The translations under genes and the position numbers were made by a program. Shown here piece by piece: positions 8,949 to 17,629 of a stretch of DNA of 64,000 nt. The stretch is from Pseudomonadota bacterium (GTDB taxonomy: Bacteria; Pseudomonadota; Gammaproteobacteria; Steroidobacterales; SZUA-146): assembly GCA_039028935.1 (NCBI GenBank), contig JBCCHD010000021.1, positions 1-64,000 of the forward strand, in the 5' to 3' direction. Each line of letters opens with the position of its first letter. Positions within the stretch are counted from its first letter, which is position 1. Under the pieces are notes generated by a model that had not been told where the DNA came from, did no database searches, and saw nothing but the letters and a program-made list of their open reading frames with translations.

Positions 8949-10316
8949 ATGTCAATCCACGCGTTCGAATTCGCCCTGCTGCCGGACGGCCTGGCGCGCA
9001 ACGTGGCCATCGAAATCGACGATGGCAGGATTACGCGCGTCACCCCAAATAGCGCACAAACCGGGGCCGCAGGATTGGCGCTGCCGGGCATGGCCAATCT
9101 CCACTCGCATGCACACCAACGCGCGATGGCGGGGCTCGCTGAACACGCCTCAGGCCAATCTGGTGTCACCGACAGTTTCTGGACGTGGCGAAAAATCATG
9201 TATGGTTTTCTCGATCACTTCGAACCCGAACACCTTTACGCCGTCGCGCGCCAGCTTTACATCGAGATGCTTAAAGTGGGCTATACGCGCGTCGCCGAAT
9301 TTCAGTATCTGCACCATCAACCCGACGGCACGCCCTATGACGAACGGGCCACGATGACTTTGCACACCATCGACGCGGCGCGGGATGCCGGTATCGGCAT
9401 CACGAGTCTGCCCGTGCACTATCAGTTTGGTGGTTTCAACCGACAACCCGTGAGCGAACAGCAGCGTCGCTTTTTTAATTTACCCGACGACTACGTACAG
9501 TTGGTGAGCCAAGTGGACGCTCAAAGCACGGGCAACGCCAACTGCGGCATCGCCCTCCATTCGCTACGCGCCGTTGATACTCAGACGTTCGAGCGTATCG
9601 CGGGGCAGCTCGATGTACTCGACGAGCGGCCGATTCACATTCATATCGCCGAACAGCAAAAAGAAGTCGACGATTGCCTGGCTTGGAGTGGCGCACGCCC
9701 GGTTGAATTCCTATTCGATCGTTTTCCAGTAACGTCCAACTGGTGTTTGATTCACGCCACGCACCTGGACGATCGAGAAACCACGCGTTTAGCCAAAAGC
9801 GGCGCGGTAGCGGGACTGTGTCCGACCACCGAAGCAAATCTAGGCGATGGATTGTTTAACGCCGTCGACTATCTCCATCAAGAAGGCGCATTTGGTATTG
9901 GTTCTGACAGCCATATCTCGGTATCCCCCGTCGAAGAGCTTCGGTGGTTGGAATATGGCCAGCGGTTGCGGCATCAAGGTCGCAACCTTTTGTGCGCCGA
10001 GGCAAGTCGTCACACCGGGCTACGCCTGTATCAAGCCGCCGCATCGGATGGCGCTCGCGCCTGCGGCCACCGGGCCGGCGTGCTGGCACCGGGTATGCAA
10101 GCCGATATGGTGGTGCTCGATACACAGCATCCGCTGCTGGTCGAGCGCGATCCAGAAGCAATGCTCGACAGCTATGTGTTTTCCGGCAATACCAACACGA
10201 TTACAGACGTCTACGTCGATGGTCAGAAAGTCATTGACCAAGGCCATCATCGCGATGAGCAGGACGCTGCTCACCGATTTCGCACCACGCTGACTTCACT
10301 GCGATCCTCACTATGA
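8949..10316 (+). CDS. hutF: formimidoylglutamate deiminase
   Basis: Amidohydrolase-superfamily enzyme of 455 residues. It hydrolyses N-formimidoyl-L-glutamate to N-formyl-L-glutamate and ammonia, the fourth step of the two-step-deamination variant of histidine degradation. The metal-binding HSHAHQRAM motif is at residues 53-60 (His52/His54/His56 region), with GMANLHSH preceding it. Further metal ligands occur in HIHIAEQ and HATHLDD, and [20 protein letters not shown] is diagnostic for HutF. The longer open frame starting at 8835 was rejected: it would run through the operator, and homologues start close to 8949. Its stop overlaps the hutH start by 4 bp (ATGA), so the two are translationally coupled. 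Confidence 0.95.
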   Translation: MSIHAFEFALLPDGLARNVAIEIDDGRITRVTPNSAQTGAAGLALPGMANLHSHAHQRAMAGLAEHASGQSGVTDSFWTWRKIMYGFLDHFEPEHLYAVARQLYIEMLKVGYTRVAEFQYLHHQPDGTPYDERATMTLHTIDAARDAGIGITSLPVHYQFGGFNRQPVSEQQRRFFNLPDDYVQLVSQVDAQSTGNANCGIALHSLRAVDTQTFERIAGQLDVLDERPIHIHIAEQQKEVDDCLAWSGARPVEFLFDRFPVTSNWCLIHATHLDDRETTRLAKSGAVAGLCPTTEANLGDGLFNAVDYLHQEGAFGIGSDSHISVSPVEELRWLEYGQRLRHQGRNLLCAEASRHTGLRLYQAAASDGARACGHRAGVLAPGMQADMVVLDTQHPLLVERDPEAMLDSYVFSGNTNTITDVYVDGQKVIDQGHHRDEQDAAHRFRTTLTSLRSSL

Positions 10317-11836
10317 ATACGCTCATCTTACAGCCCGGCAAACTGACGCTTGTCGACTTGCGTCGCGCCTATTTCAGTCGCCACACGGTTCAACTTGCTG
10401 ACGACGCCTGGAACGCGATCGATCGGGCGCAACGCGTCGTGCATCAAAAAGTGGAAGGCGGCGATATCGTCTATGGCGTCAACACCGGCTTTGGTCGCCT
10501 GGCGCAACAACACATCGACAAAGATCAACTCACGGAGCTGCAGCATAATCTGTTGTTGTCGCATGCGACCGGCGTCGGTGAGTTTCTCGATGCGGCCACC
10601 GTACGCCTTATATTATTGCTCAAACTCAACGGCCTGGCTCGAGGCGTGTCGGGTGTGCGCCGTAAGGTGATTGAGCTGTTACTCAATCTGCACAACCAAA
10701 ATTTGCTGCCCGCCATTCCGGAAAAAGGATCTGTCGGCGCGTCCGGTGACCTGGCGCCACTCGCCCACATGAGCCTGCCGATTATCGGCCAGGGCAAAGT
10801 GTTTGAAAACGGATCGCTGGTCGACAGTCAGGCAGCTCTAGCCAGCGCCGGCTTGTCCCCCATCGAGCTCGCCGCCAAAGAGGGCTTGGCCCTGTTAAAC
10901 GGTACGCAAGTGTCCACGGCGCTCGCTCTCAAGGGCTTATTTGAAGCCGAACAAAACATCAACGCGGCGTTTGTCGCCGGCAGTTTAACGGTCGAAGCGG
11001 CGCTGGGTAGCCGCACACCATTTGATCCGCGCATTCAGGCCGTGCGCGGCCAGCCCGGTCAGATTGAGGCTGCCCGCATCTATCGCCAGTTGCTCGCCGA
11101 GAGCCAAATCGGATTGAGTCATGAAGGGTGCGCAAAGGTGCAGGACCCCTACTCCCTACGGTGTCAGCCCCAGGTCATGGGTGCCTGCCTGGAGCAGTTG
11201 AGCCATGCAGCCACGACCATCGAAATCGAAGCCAATGCGGTGTCCGATAACCCGTTGATCTTCACCGATGAGGGCGACATTTTGTCTGGTGGCAATTTCC
11301 ATGCGCAACCCATCGCGTTTGCCGCTGACAATATCGCGCTTGCCATTGCCGAAATTGGCGCAATGTCTGAGCGCCGTATGGCGCTACTACTCGATGCCAA
11401 CATGAGCAGCTTGCCAGCATTTCTTGTGAAAGATGCGGGCGTTAACAGTGGGTTTATGATTGCACAGGTCACTTCCGCAGCCTTGGCGAGTGAGAACAAG
11501 AGTCTTGCCCATCCGGCGAGCGTCGATAGCCTACCCACATCGGCCAATCAAGAAGACCATGTGAGTATGGCCACCTTCGCGGCACGGCGACTCACGGATA
11601 TGAACCTCAATACACGTTATGTTGTGGCCGTTGAAATTCTTGCGAGCTGCCAAGGCATTGAGCTTCGGCGACCTCTGCGTTCCAACGACACATTGGAAAC
11701 GTATTGGCAAAAAGTCCGCGAAGTCGCGGCGTATTGGGATCACGATCGCTACTTTCAGCCGGATCTAGAGGCGATTGCTGATCTTATATCAAACAACACC
11801 TTTGGCGATTGGGCGAACGGCTATATTCAAAGATGA
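10313..11836 (+). CDS. hutH: histidine ammonia-lyase
   Basis: First enzyme of the pathway: non-oxidative deamination of L-histidine to urocanate. It is 507 residues, the normal length. The Ala143-Ser144-Gly145 triplet inside [15 protein letters not shown] cyclises to the MIO electrophile. Other landmarks are [39 protein letters not shown] and the C-terminal [11 protein letters not shown]. It overlaps hutF by 4 bp and is followed, after 80 bp, by the deformylase gene and hutI. Confidence 0.97.
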   Translation: MNTLILQPGKLTLVDLRRAYFSRHTVQLADDAWNAIDRAQRVVHQKVEGGDIVYGVNTGFGRLAQQHIDKDQLTELQHNLLLSHATGVGEFLDAATVRLILLLKLNGLARGVSGVRRKVIELLLNLHNQNLLPAIPEKGSVGASGDLAPLAHMSLPIIGQGKVFENGSLVDSQAALASAGLSPIELAAKEGLALLNGTQVSTALALKGLFEAEQNINAAFVAGSLTVEAALGSRTPFDPRIQAVRGQPGQIEAARIYRQLLAESQIGLSHEGCAKVQDPYSLRCQPQVMGACLEQLSHAATTIEIEANAVSDNPLIFTDEGDILSGGNFHAQPIAFAADNIALAIAEIGAMSERRMALLLDANMSSLPAFLVKDAGVNSGFMIAQVTSAALASENKSLAHPASVDSLPTSANQEDHVSMATFAARRLTDMNLNTRYVVAVEILASCQGIELRRPLRSNDTLETYWQKVREVAAYWDHDRYFQPDLEAIADLISNNTFGDWANGYIQR

Positions 11837-11916
11837 TGAAATGATCACGTCATGAGTCGGGTCTTTTTGCCATACTGAGATTTGTATTTGCATCAACCCT
11901 TTTTTGAGCATTGATT

Positions 11917-12492
11917 ATGGCAATCCGCGAGATATTGCAGATCGGTCACCCTATTCTCGCCGCGCGCGCGCAGGAAGTGGATCCGGCGTCTATCCAATCG
12001 CCCAAAGTGCAGGGATGGATTACGGACATGATCGATACGATGCGCGATGCCAACGGTGCCGGTATTGCGGCGAACCAGATCGGCATTCCGTATCGCTTAT
12101 TTGTCATTGAGATCGGTGATAACCCCCGATACCCGTATAAACCGCGGGTACCGCTGACGGTTGTGATCAATCCAGACATCCGTATTTTGAGTGATGAGAT
12201 ATTTGTGTCGAACGAAGGCTGCTTATCGGTGCCAAATATACGCGGCAATGTCGAGCGCTACGCAGAAATTCGTGTGAACTATTACAACCGTGACGGCGAT
12301 GCGATCAGCGAGACGATTCGCGGCTATTCAGCCTGCACCTGGCAACACGAAAATGACCATCTCGACGGCGTTTTGTTTCCACATCGTGTAACCGACCCCA
12401 CGTCGTTCAGCTCTTGGCAGGTCTTTAAGGAATTTCAAGAAGAAGACTACGCGCGCAAAGTGCGCGCCCTCGTTGAGCGCTGGGGAAGTTAG
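11917..12492 (+). CDS. peptide deformylase family protein inside the hut operon
   Basis: 191-residue metallohydrolase with all three deformylase signatures: GAGIAANQ (47-54), EGCLS (100-104, metal ligand Cys102) and HENDH (144-148). Catalytic competence is therefore expected. Canonical deformylases remove the formyl group from nascent N-formylmethionine and normally sit beside fmt. This copy lies 80 bp after hutH and only 3 bp before hutI. The pathway yields N-formylglutamate through HutF, yet hutG (formylglutamate deformylase) is absent from the locus. A role in deformylating N-formylglutamate or a related product is therefore possible, but this is inference. The start is the ATG at 11917; an upstream in-frame TTG at 11911 was rejected. 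Confidence 0.88.
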   Translation: MAIREILQIGHPILAARAQEVDPASIQSPKVQGWITDMIDTMRDANGAGIAANQIGIPYRLFVIEIGDNPRYPYKPRVPLTVVINPDIRILSDEIFVSNEGCLSVPNIRGNVERYAEIRVNYYNRDGDAISETIRGYSACTWQHENDHLDGVLFPHRVTDPTSFSSWQVFKEFQEEDYARKVRALVERWGS

Positions 12493-12495
12493 GCC

Positions 12496-13743
12496 ATGAA
12501 ATCCCCGGCAAAACCGCACACGCCAAGGGCAAACATGCTGCTCTACAACGCGAAAATTGCCACCATGGTGCAATCGCCCTCCGCCTATGGGCTCATACGA
12601 GATGGCGCCATTGCCTTTCAGAATGAGCGCATCGCTTGGATCGGTCACAACGACGCCGTGCCGGACTCAATTGACTGCGATCTGCGTATCGACTGTCGCG
12701 GCAAACTCATCACCCCCGGACTGGTCGATTGCCATACGCATCTTGTATACGGCGACAATCGCGCGCGTGAGTTTGAACAACGCCTAAACGGCGCAAGCTA
12801 CGCCGACATCGCAAAGGCCGGAGGTGGCATCATCTCCACCGTGAATGCCACGCGAGAAGCGAGCGATGAGCATCTGTTTGACCTGGCCGCAGCACGCCTC
12901 AAACAATTCATGCGCCAGGGCGTGACCACCATCGAAATTAAGTCCGGTTACGGACTCGATACCGGAACGGAACTCAAGATGCTGCGCGTCGCGCGAAAAC
13001 TTGGAGATACGTTTCCAGTCGACGTTGTGACCACGTTTCTAGGCGCGCACGCCATTCCGCCGGAGTATCAGGATCGTTCCGACGACTACATTACGCTTGT
13101 CTGCAACGACATGCTGCCTGCCGTAGCCCGGCACAACCTCGCCGATTGCGTTGACGCCTTTTGCGAGAACATCGCGTTCTCGCGCGAACAAGTCGAACGT
13201 GTGTTTAAGGCAGCCCGAGCGCACAACCTGCCCGTGAAACTCCATGCCGAACAGCTTAGCAATCAACGCGGTGCCGCGATGGCCGCACGTCATAACGCGC
13301 TCTCAGTCGACCATCTGGAGTACTTGTCAGTCGAAGACGTCGCCGTGCTCGCTGCGAACAACACCGTGGCCGTACTGTCGCCCGGCGCGTTCTATTTTCT
13401 TAACGAAACGCAGCTGCCTCCGCTCGACGCCTTTCGGGCAAACGGCGTACCGATTGCGCTGGCAAGCGATCATAATCCCGGTAGCTCACCGATGCTGTCG
13501 TTCTCGCTGGTGCTCAATATGGGGTGCGTGTTATTCGGCTTAACACCAGAAGAAGCACTGACCGGCGTCACACGCCATGCCGCCCAAGCGTTAGGACTCG
13601 CCGACGAGGTCGGCACGCTTGCCGTGGGCAAACGTGCCAATATCGCGCTATGGGACACCGACCACCCAGCCGATCTCAGCTACGCCATCGGTGGCGACCT
13701 GTGTCTGGGGGCGTATTACAACGGTCGGTTCAATTCCTGGTAG
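12496..13743 (+). CDS. hutI: imidazolonepropionase
   Basis: Amidohydrolase that opens the ring of 4-imidazolone-5-propionate to N-formimidoyl-L-glutamate. The metal motif is DCHTHLVYGDNRAREFE (His80, His82), followed by GGGIISTVNATR, TIEIKSGYGLD, FLGAHAIPPEY, VKLHAEQLSN and ASDHNPGSSP, all family hallmarks. As annotated it has 415 residues. The ATG at 12535 (codon 14) has a better AAGGGC ribosome binding site and gives the usual ~402 residues, so it may be the true start. The gene begins 3 bp after the deformylase stop and converges with hutC. Confidence 0.95.
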   Translation: MKSPAKPHTPRANMLLYNAKIATMVQSPSAYGLIRDGAIAFQNERIAWIGHNDAVPDSIDCDLRIDCRGKLITPGLVDCHTHLVYGDNRAREFEQRLNGASYADIAKAGGGIISTVNATREASDEHLFDLAAARLKQFMRQGVTTIEIKSGYGLDTGTELKMLRVARKLGDTFPVDVVTTFLGAHAIPPEYQDRSDDYITLVCNDMLPAVARHNLADCVDAFCENIAFSREQVERVFKAARAHNLPVKLHAEQLSNQRGAAMAARHNALSVDHLEYLSVEDVAVLAANNTVAVLSPGAFYFLNETQLPPLDAFRANGVPIALASDHNPGSSPMLSFSLVLNMGCVLFGLTPEEALTGVTRHAAQALGLADEVGTLAVGKRANIALWDTDHPADLSYAIGGDLCLGAYYNGRFNSW

Positions 13744-13825
13744 CGCGGCCTGTTTAATGCGTTGAACGCGTCAGCGTCCTGTCGACATCCTAACAATCAC
13801 CACCTCGTCGACGCCTGCGGCCCGA

Positions 13826-14557
13826 TCAAGACTGATTAAACGAATCGGACAGCGCGTACTGATCACCTCGATGATAAAGATCAACATACGATACCGGCGT
13901 GTCGCGAGACCAGGTTTTGCGCTCGAGCAGTAGACAAGGAATGGCCGAGCTCATCGCCAACGCTTCCTGAATTTCCGACGTGGGCATGAGCGCTCGTACT
14001 TTGTGCTCAACGCGCTGCAGCGGCACGTTCGCCAATAAGAACTCGCTGGGTGTGGTGCGCGCAAGATCGATGACCGAATAGGTCGGCACACTGGCCGGGC
14101 TCACAAAACGCTTTTCAAACTGCAAAGGCACGTCGTTCTCCATGTGCACGATCTCCGTTCGAAAGGCGGGCTCATCCACGTCGAGCCCCATCCAGGATGA
14201 CACTTCACGCGGCGGGACCTCCAATTCGTTTTTGATGACCTCAAAACTGTAGGTACGGCCGCGCTCCTTGACCTCTTCGGCAATACTTTTGACCCGCAAG
14301 AGATGACCTGTCGTCTGCGTTTGAGCCACAAACGTTCCCACACCATGGATACGATTGAGTAGGCCTTCGGTAGTGAGTTCGCTCAGCGCGCGATTGGCGG
14401 TCATTCGCGACACGCCGAACAGCCGCACCAGCTCGTTCTCAGACGGCACCCGCGCATCGGGCGCTAGCTCACCGGTAAATATCTTGTCCGCAATGAAATT
14501 CTTTACTTGCTGGTAGAGCGGCTTACTTTGTGGGTCTTTGGCCAATAGACTGCTCAC
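13826..14557 (-). CDS. hutC: histidine utilisation repressor, GntR family (HutC)
   Basis: An N-terminal winged helix-turn-helix covers about residues 13-80 (PLYQQVKNFI...VPSENELVRLFGVSRMTANRALSEL). An effector-binding UTRA domain follows (LRVKSIAEEVKERGRTYSFEVIK...FLLANVPLQRVEHKVRA). HutC represses hut genes and is released by urocanate; the palindrome at 8877-8894 fits its target. I chose the GTG at 14557, giving 243 residues as in homologues. The open frame extends 23 codons upstream, but that extra sequence is not HutC-like. The ribosome binding site is weak at either choice. It is transcribed convergently to hutI, so its own promoter lies in 14558-15013. Confidence 0.9.
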   Translation of the reverse strand: MSSLLAKDPQSKPLYQQVKNFIADKIFTGELAPDARVPSENELVRLFGVSRMTANRALSELTTEGLLNRIHGVGTFVAQTQTTGHLLRVKSIAEEVKERGRTYSFEVIKNELEVPPREVSSWMGLDVDEPAFRTEIVHMENDVPLQFEKRFVSPASVPTYSVIDLARTTPSEFLLANVPLQRVEHKVRALMPTSEIQEALAMSSAIPCLLLERKTWSRDTPVSYVDLYHRGDQYALSDSFNQS

Positions 14558-15013
14558 GATGAAAAGCGGCGCAACGACGCCTGCCCATCGAGTGTAACAA
14601 CCCGGTGCGCCGGTCGCACGTGCCACGACGCGCGTACCATCGAATCTCCGCCGCGTATGAGCGTAACGTCTTGAATCGAATTCTTGCTTTGTGCTCAGTT
14701 TGCTGATCAGGAACGGGCGTTAGCCCCGCGCGTTGCGCCATTCATTGTGGTCAACGCCAACAACCGACGACGCGCACCAGGAACGCAAACGAGTACCTTA
14801 AGACCGGTTCAATCACAAAACGGGCCGCGCTACCCACCCCCGCCTCGTCGGTGGCGATCAAGTGATACTTCTGTAACAATTTGGGGATAGGCTTTGGGTG
14901 TCATAATCCACGAGTTACTGATTCAGAACACGCAAATTGGGAAGTGACCAAGTCATGACGAACCGGCACATCGGGTCGCCTCATGACGGACACGAATAAT
15001 CAGGGAGCCCACC
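14558..15013. other. 456-bp divergent intergenic region between hutC and a secreted-protein gene
   Basis: No gene is supported here on either strand. The region must carry promoters for hutC (leftwards) and the spondin-like gene (rightwards). I find no second copy of the ACTTGT-N4-ACAAGT operator, so autoregulation of hutC is not evident. A ribosome binding site (AGGGAGCCC) precedes the ATG at 15014. Confidence 0.4.
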
Positions 15014-15994
15014 ATGTTTAACCAAACTGTTTTTCGCCCCGCACTCGCACTGGTTGCGTGTGTGATGGGTGTCGCCGCCTTCGCATCAGAGGCCACCTAC
15101 CGCTTGACGGTAGTCAACAATTGGACCGTCAACGATTTTCCGGCCAATTTTCCTGCCAATGACCATTTCGCCATGCTCGGTGGCGGCACACACGATCCCA
15201 ACCTCTCATTTTGGTCGCTCGGTGCCAATGCGTCGTCTCAAATAGAGACGATGGCCGAAGCGGGTAATGCCGTCCCGCTTCGCAATCAAATCACAAGCGC
15301 AGGCGGCTCACCCCTTCTTTGGAATTACTGGTTCTGCCGAGCCGACCATACCAACCCGGCCTGTGGCTCGACGGTCGTTGAATTTACAATCGACAGCGAC
15401 GCCTCGGCCATCACCATCACATCAATGATGGCGCCGAGTCCTGATTGGTTTATCGGTGTTAGTGCGCTGAACTTGTTTCCGAATGGTGCCTGGCTAAGCT
15501 CGCTGCAGATTCCACTGTTTATGTACGACGCTGGAACGGAAGAAGGTTTGATTCCAAGTGGCAGTAACCCACCGACCTCACCCATCGAGCCGATTTCACA
15601 TCTTACGTACAACACGGGTAACGGCGCGTATGAACGCACTGTTGATGTCGACATCATCGGCTCGTTTACGTTTGAACTTCTGAGTGTCGAAGACGATCTA
15701 GACGCCGACGCTGACGGTGTCGGTGATTCACTCGACAACTGTCAACTTGTCGCCAACGCGGATCAGACCGACACGGATGCAGATGGCTTTGGCAACGCGT
15801 GTGATCCGGATGTGAACAACGACTGCGTGGTGAACTTCATCGATTTATCCGCATTTTCGACCGAGTTTCTCGGCACCAATGCGCTGTTTGATTTTAATGG
15901 CGACGGCGCGGTTAACTTTATCGACGTGACCGTCCTACGTGATGCGTTCCTATCCGCGCCTGGCCCGAGCGCCGCAGGAGCCTGCATACCGTGA
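15014..15994 (+). CDS. secreted spondin-domain-like protein with TSP3/dockerin-like C-terminus
   Basis: 326 residues with a signal peptide of about 25 residues ending in AAFAS. Residues ~27-225 resemble a spondin_N domain (YRLTVVNNWT, HFAMLGGGTHDPNLSFWSLG, ASSQIETMAEAGN). From ~residue 229 a thrombospondin type 3 repeat (DADADGVGDSLDNC, DTDADGFGNACDPD) leads into two dockerin-like calcium loops (NNDCVVNFIDL and FNGDGAVNFIDV). It ends with APGPSAAG. The same C-terminal module occurs in the proteins at 19291-22425 and 45320-48289. A role as a calcium-dependent extracellular or cell-surface protein is likely; its ligand is unknown. A rho-independent terminator follows. Confidence 0.75.
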   Translation: MFNQTVFRPALALVACVMGVAAFASEATYRLTVVNNWTVNDFPANFPANDHFAMLGGGTHDPNLSFWSLGANASSQIETMAEAGNAVPLRNQITSAGGSPLLWNYWFCRADHTNPACGSTVVEFTIDSDASAITITSMMAPSPDWFIGVSALNLFPNGAWLSSLQIPLFMYDAGTEEGLIPSGSNPPTSPIEPISHLTYNTGNGAYERTVDVDIIGSFTFELLSVEDDLDADADGVGDSLDNCQLVANADQTDTDADGFGNACDPDVNNDCVVNFIDLSAFSTEFLGTNALFDFNGDGAVNFIDVTVLRDAFLSAPGPSAAGACIP

Positions 15995-16131
15995 CACAAT
16001 CGACCGCTTTTCTGATCCATTGCATTCGTGCGGCGCTGGCTGCCTCGGCGACTCGGTCTGAATTTGACTTGCCTACCGTCTACTGGGAACAACGTTAGCC
16101 GTAGTTCAATATTCAGCCCCGATCAGAAACC

Positions 16132-16164
16132 AAAAGCGCGCGGTGTTTCGCCGCGCGCTTTTTT
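16132..16164 (+). terminator. rho-independent terminator
   Basis: An 8-bp GC stem (GCGCGCGG / CCGCGCGC, 16136-16158) is followed by a T-run at 16159-16164. It ends the spondin-like gene transcript. Confidence 0.85.
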
Positions 16165-16235
16165 ATGCGCCACTCACCATAGCGAGACACCCGACGGCCT
16201 GATAAGCTCATCAAGTTGTTGTCGGATTCGAACCC

Positions 16236-17585
16236 ATGCGCCTGAGTCATTTCGCCCAAAATCTGATTGCCGGACTCAAGATTCTGACCGGGCGATCCGT
16301 CGCGCGACAACACGTTCACGTGTCGCTGCGGTTTGTATTATCGGGCCTATTGCTAGGCATCGGCCTAATGGCTGCACTCGATTATGCGCTTCAATCGCAT
16401 GTGCGCTTTTGGGATGTGAACGGTAGCGCGATATTGGGCTGCTATCTCGCGATCGCCCTTTTGATCGCCATCATTTGCACCCATATCGAGAATGACTACC
16501 CGCAACTACCTGTTTTGCTTACCTTGCTTGCTGCCTGTTTTCCTTGGCTTGCGGTGGCGTTGTCGCTGTTTCCGTATTCGCTCGCCTCAGCGCACCCTTG
16601 GGTGCTCGTACTGCTGCTCGGCTACTGCGTCTGGGTGATCGTGCGGTGTCTTCGAATCGCGTTTTACTATCCATCGCTACGCTCGTCGTTTGTCGCCATT
16701 ACGTTCATGGTCGCCGTGGCTGTTTTTGGATGGGGTCGATTTTTCTATCCAAACCTATTTGATTCCTATAACCCTGCTGATTATGAGGAATTGCCTCACC
16801 TCGACGCCGAGCACCTCTTTTATCAACAGCGGGACTTAGTCGATGATCAACTCATGTTTGTCTCGCCTTCTGCGCCCGGCTCAACCGATCATTTTTTTAT
16901 CGGCTTTGGGGGCAGCGACCTTCAAACGGTGTTTGAAACCGAAACTCTGTATGCCAAGAAGCGCTTTGAGGAGCTCTATGCCACCAAAGATCGCTCTTTG
17001 ATTTTATTTAACAACACCGAGAAACTCGATTCACAGCCCATCGCGAACAGTTACAACCTTAAACAGGCCATCAACGGTGTCGGTGACAAGATGAGTGGAG
17101 ACGACGTGCTCATCTTGCTGTTAACTTCGCACGGTGACGACGACGCGACGCTTTCTGTCGACCTCGAGTCACTCGACCTTCGGCTGATCGAGGCGTCCGA
17201 ACTACGCGCGGCGCTGGATATGGCGAACATAAAATGGCGCGTCATTATTATCTCCGCTTGCTTTTCAGGTTCGTTTATCGACGAGCTGGAGAGCGACCAC
17301 ACCCTGATTATCACGGCTGCGTCCGCAGACCGCAGCTCGTTCGGCTGTTCGTCCGATCGAGAACTCACGGTGTTTGGCGAAGCGTTCCTAAAATATTCGC
17401 TCGACGCCGAACACAACTGGGTGACGGCGTTTGATAAAGCGCGAACGTTGATCGCTGAGTGGGAAACCGAGGCGGACGTACCACAGTCCCAGCCACAGAT
17501 CCGGCTTGGCCCGGCGATACAACGAAAATTGGGATTACCCTCACCGCCGACGACCGTTGTTCAATCCGAGCAACACACAGACTGA
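16236..17585 (+). CDS. membrane-anchored C13 (legumain-like) family peptidase
   Basis: 449 residues. The N-terminal ~185 residues contain about five hydrophobic membrane segments (around 31-50, 64-84, 89-116, 120-138 and 147-168). The C-terminal ~260 residues form a caspase-fold domain of the C13 type. The catalytic His299 lies in LLLTSHGDDD and Cys342 in IIISACFSGSF, followed by the family's IITAASADRSSFGC segment. C13 peptidases include asparaginyl endopeptidases and the GPI-transamidase catalytic subunit; bacterial membrane versions are little characterised. Cleavage or transpeptidation of envelope proteins is inference. It is monocistronic, between the terminator at 16164 and a convergent gene. 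Confidence 0.8.
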   Translation: MRLSHFAQNLIAGLKILTGRSVARQHVHVSLRFVLSGLLLGIGLMAALDYALQSHVRFWDVNGSAILGCYLAIALLIAIICTHIENDYPQLPVLLTLLAACFPWLAVALSLFPYSLASAHPWVLVLLLGYCVWVIVRCLRIAFYYPSLRSSFVAITFMVAVAVFGWGRFFYPNLFDSYNPADYEELPHLDAEHLFYQQRDLVDDQLMFVSPSAPGSTDHFFIGFGGSDLQTVFETETLYAKKRFEELYATKDRSLILFNNTEKLDSQPIANSYNLKQAINGVGDKMSGDDVLILLLTSHGDDDATLSVDLESLDLRLIEASELRAALDMANIKWRVIIISACFSGSFIDELESDHTLIITAASADRSSFGCSSDRELTVFGEAFLKYSLDAEHNWVTAFDKARTLIAEWETEADVPQSQPQIRLGPAIQRKLGLPSPPTTVVQSEQHTD

Positions 17586-17629
17586 ATGCGTGCAGACGCG
17601 TGTCGCGTCGGAAAGCGACGATCAGCCCA

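Noticed and set aside
16028-16426. 132-codon frame overlapping the terminator and the C13 peptidase start
   Set aside because: It reads through a rho-independent terminator and overlaps the well-supported peptidase gene in another frame.
17595-17609. Short perfect hairpin GACGCG-TGT-CGCGTC between convergent genes as a terminator
   Set aside because: No T-run on either side, and the stem is only 6 bp.
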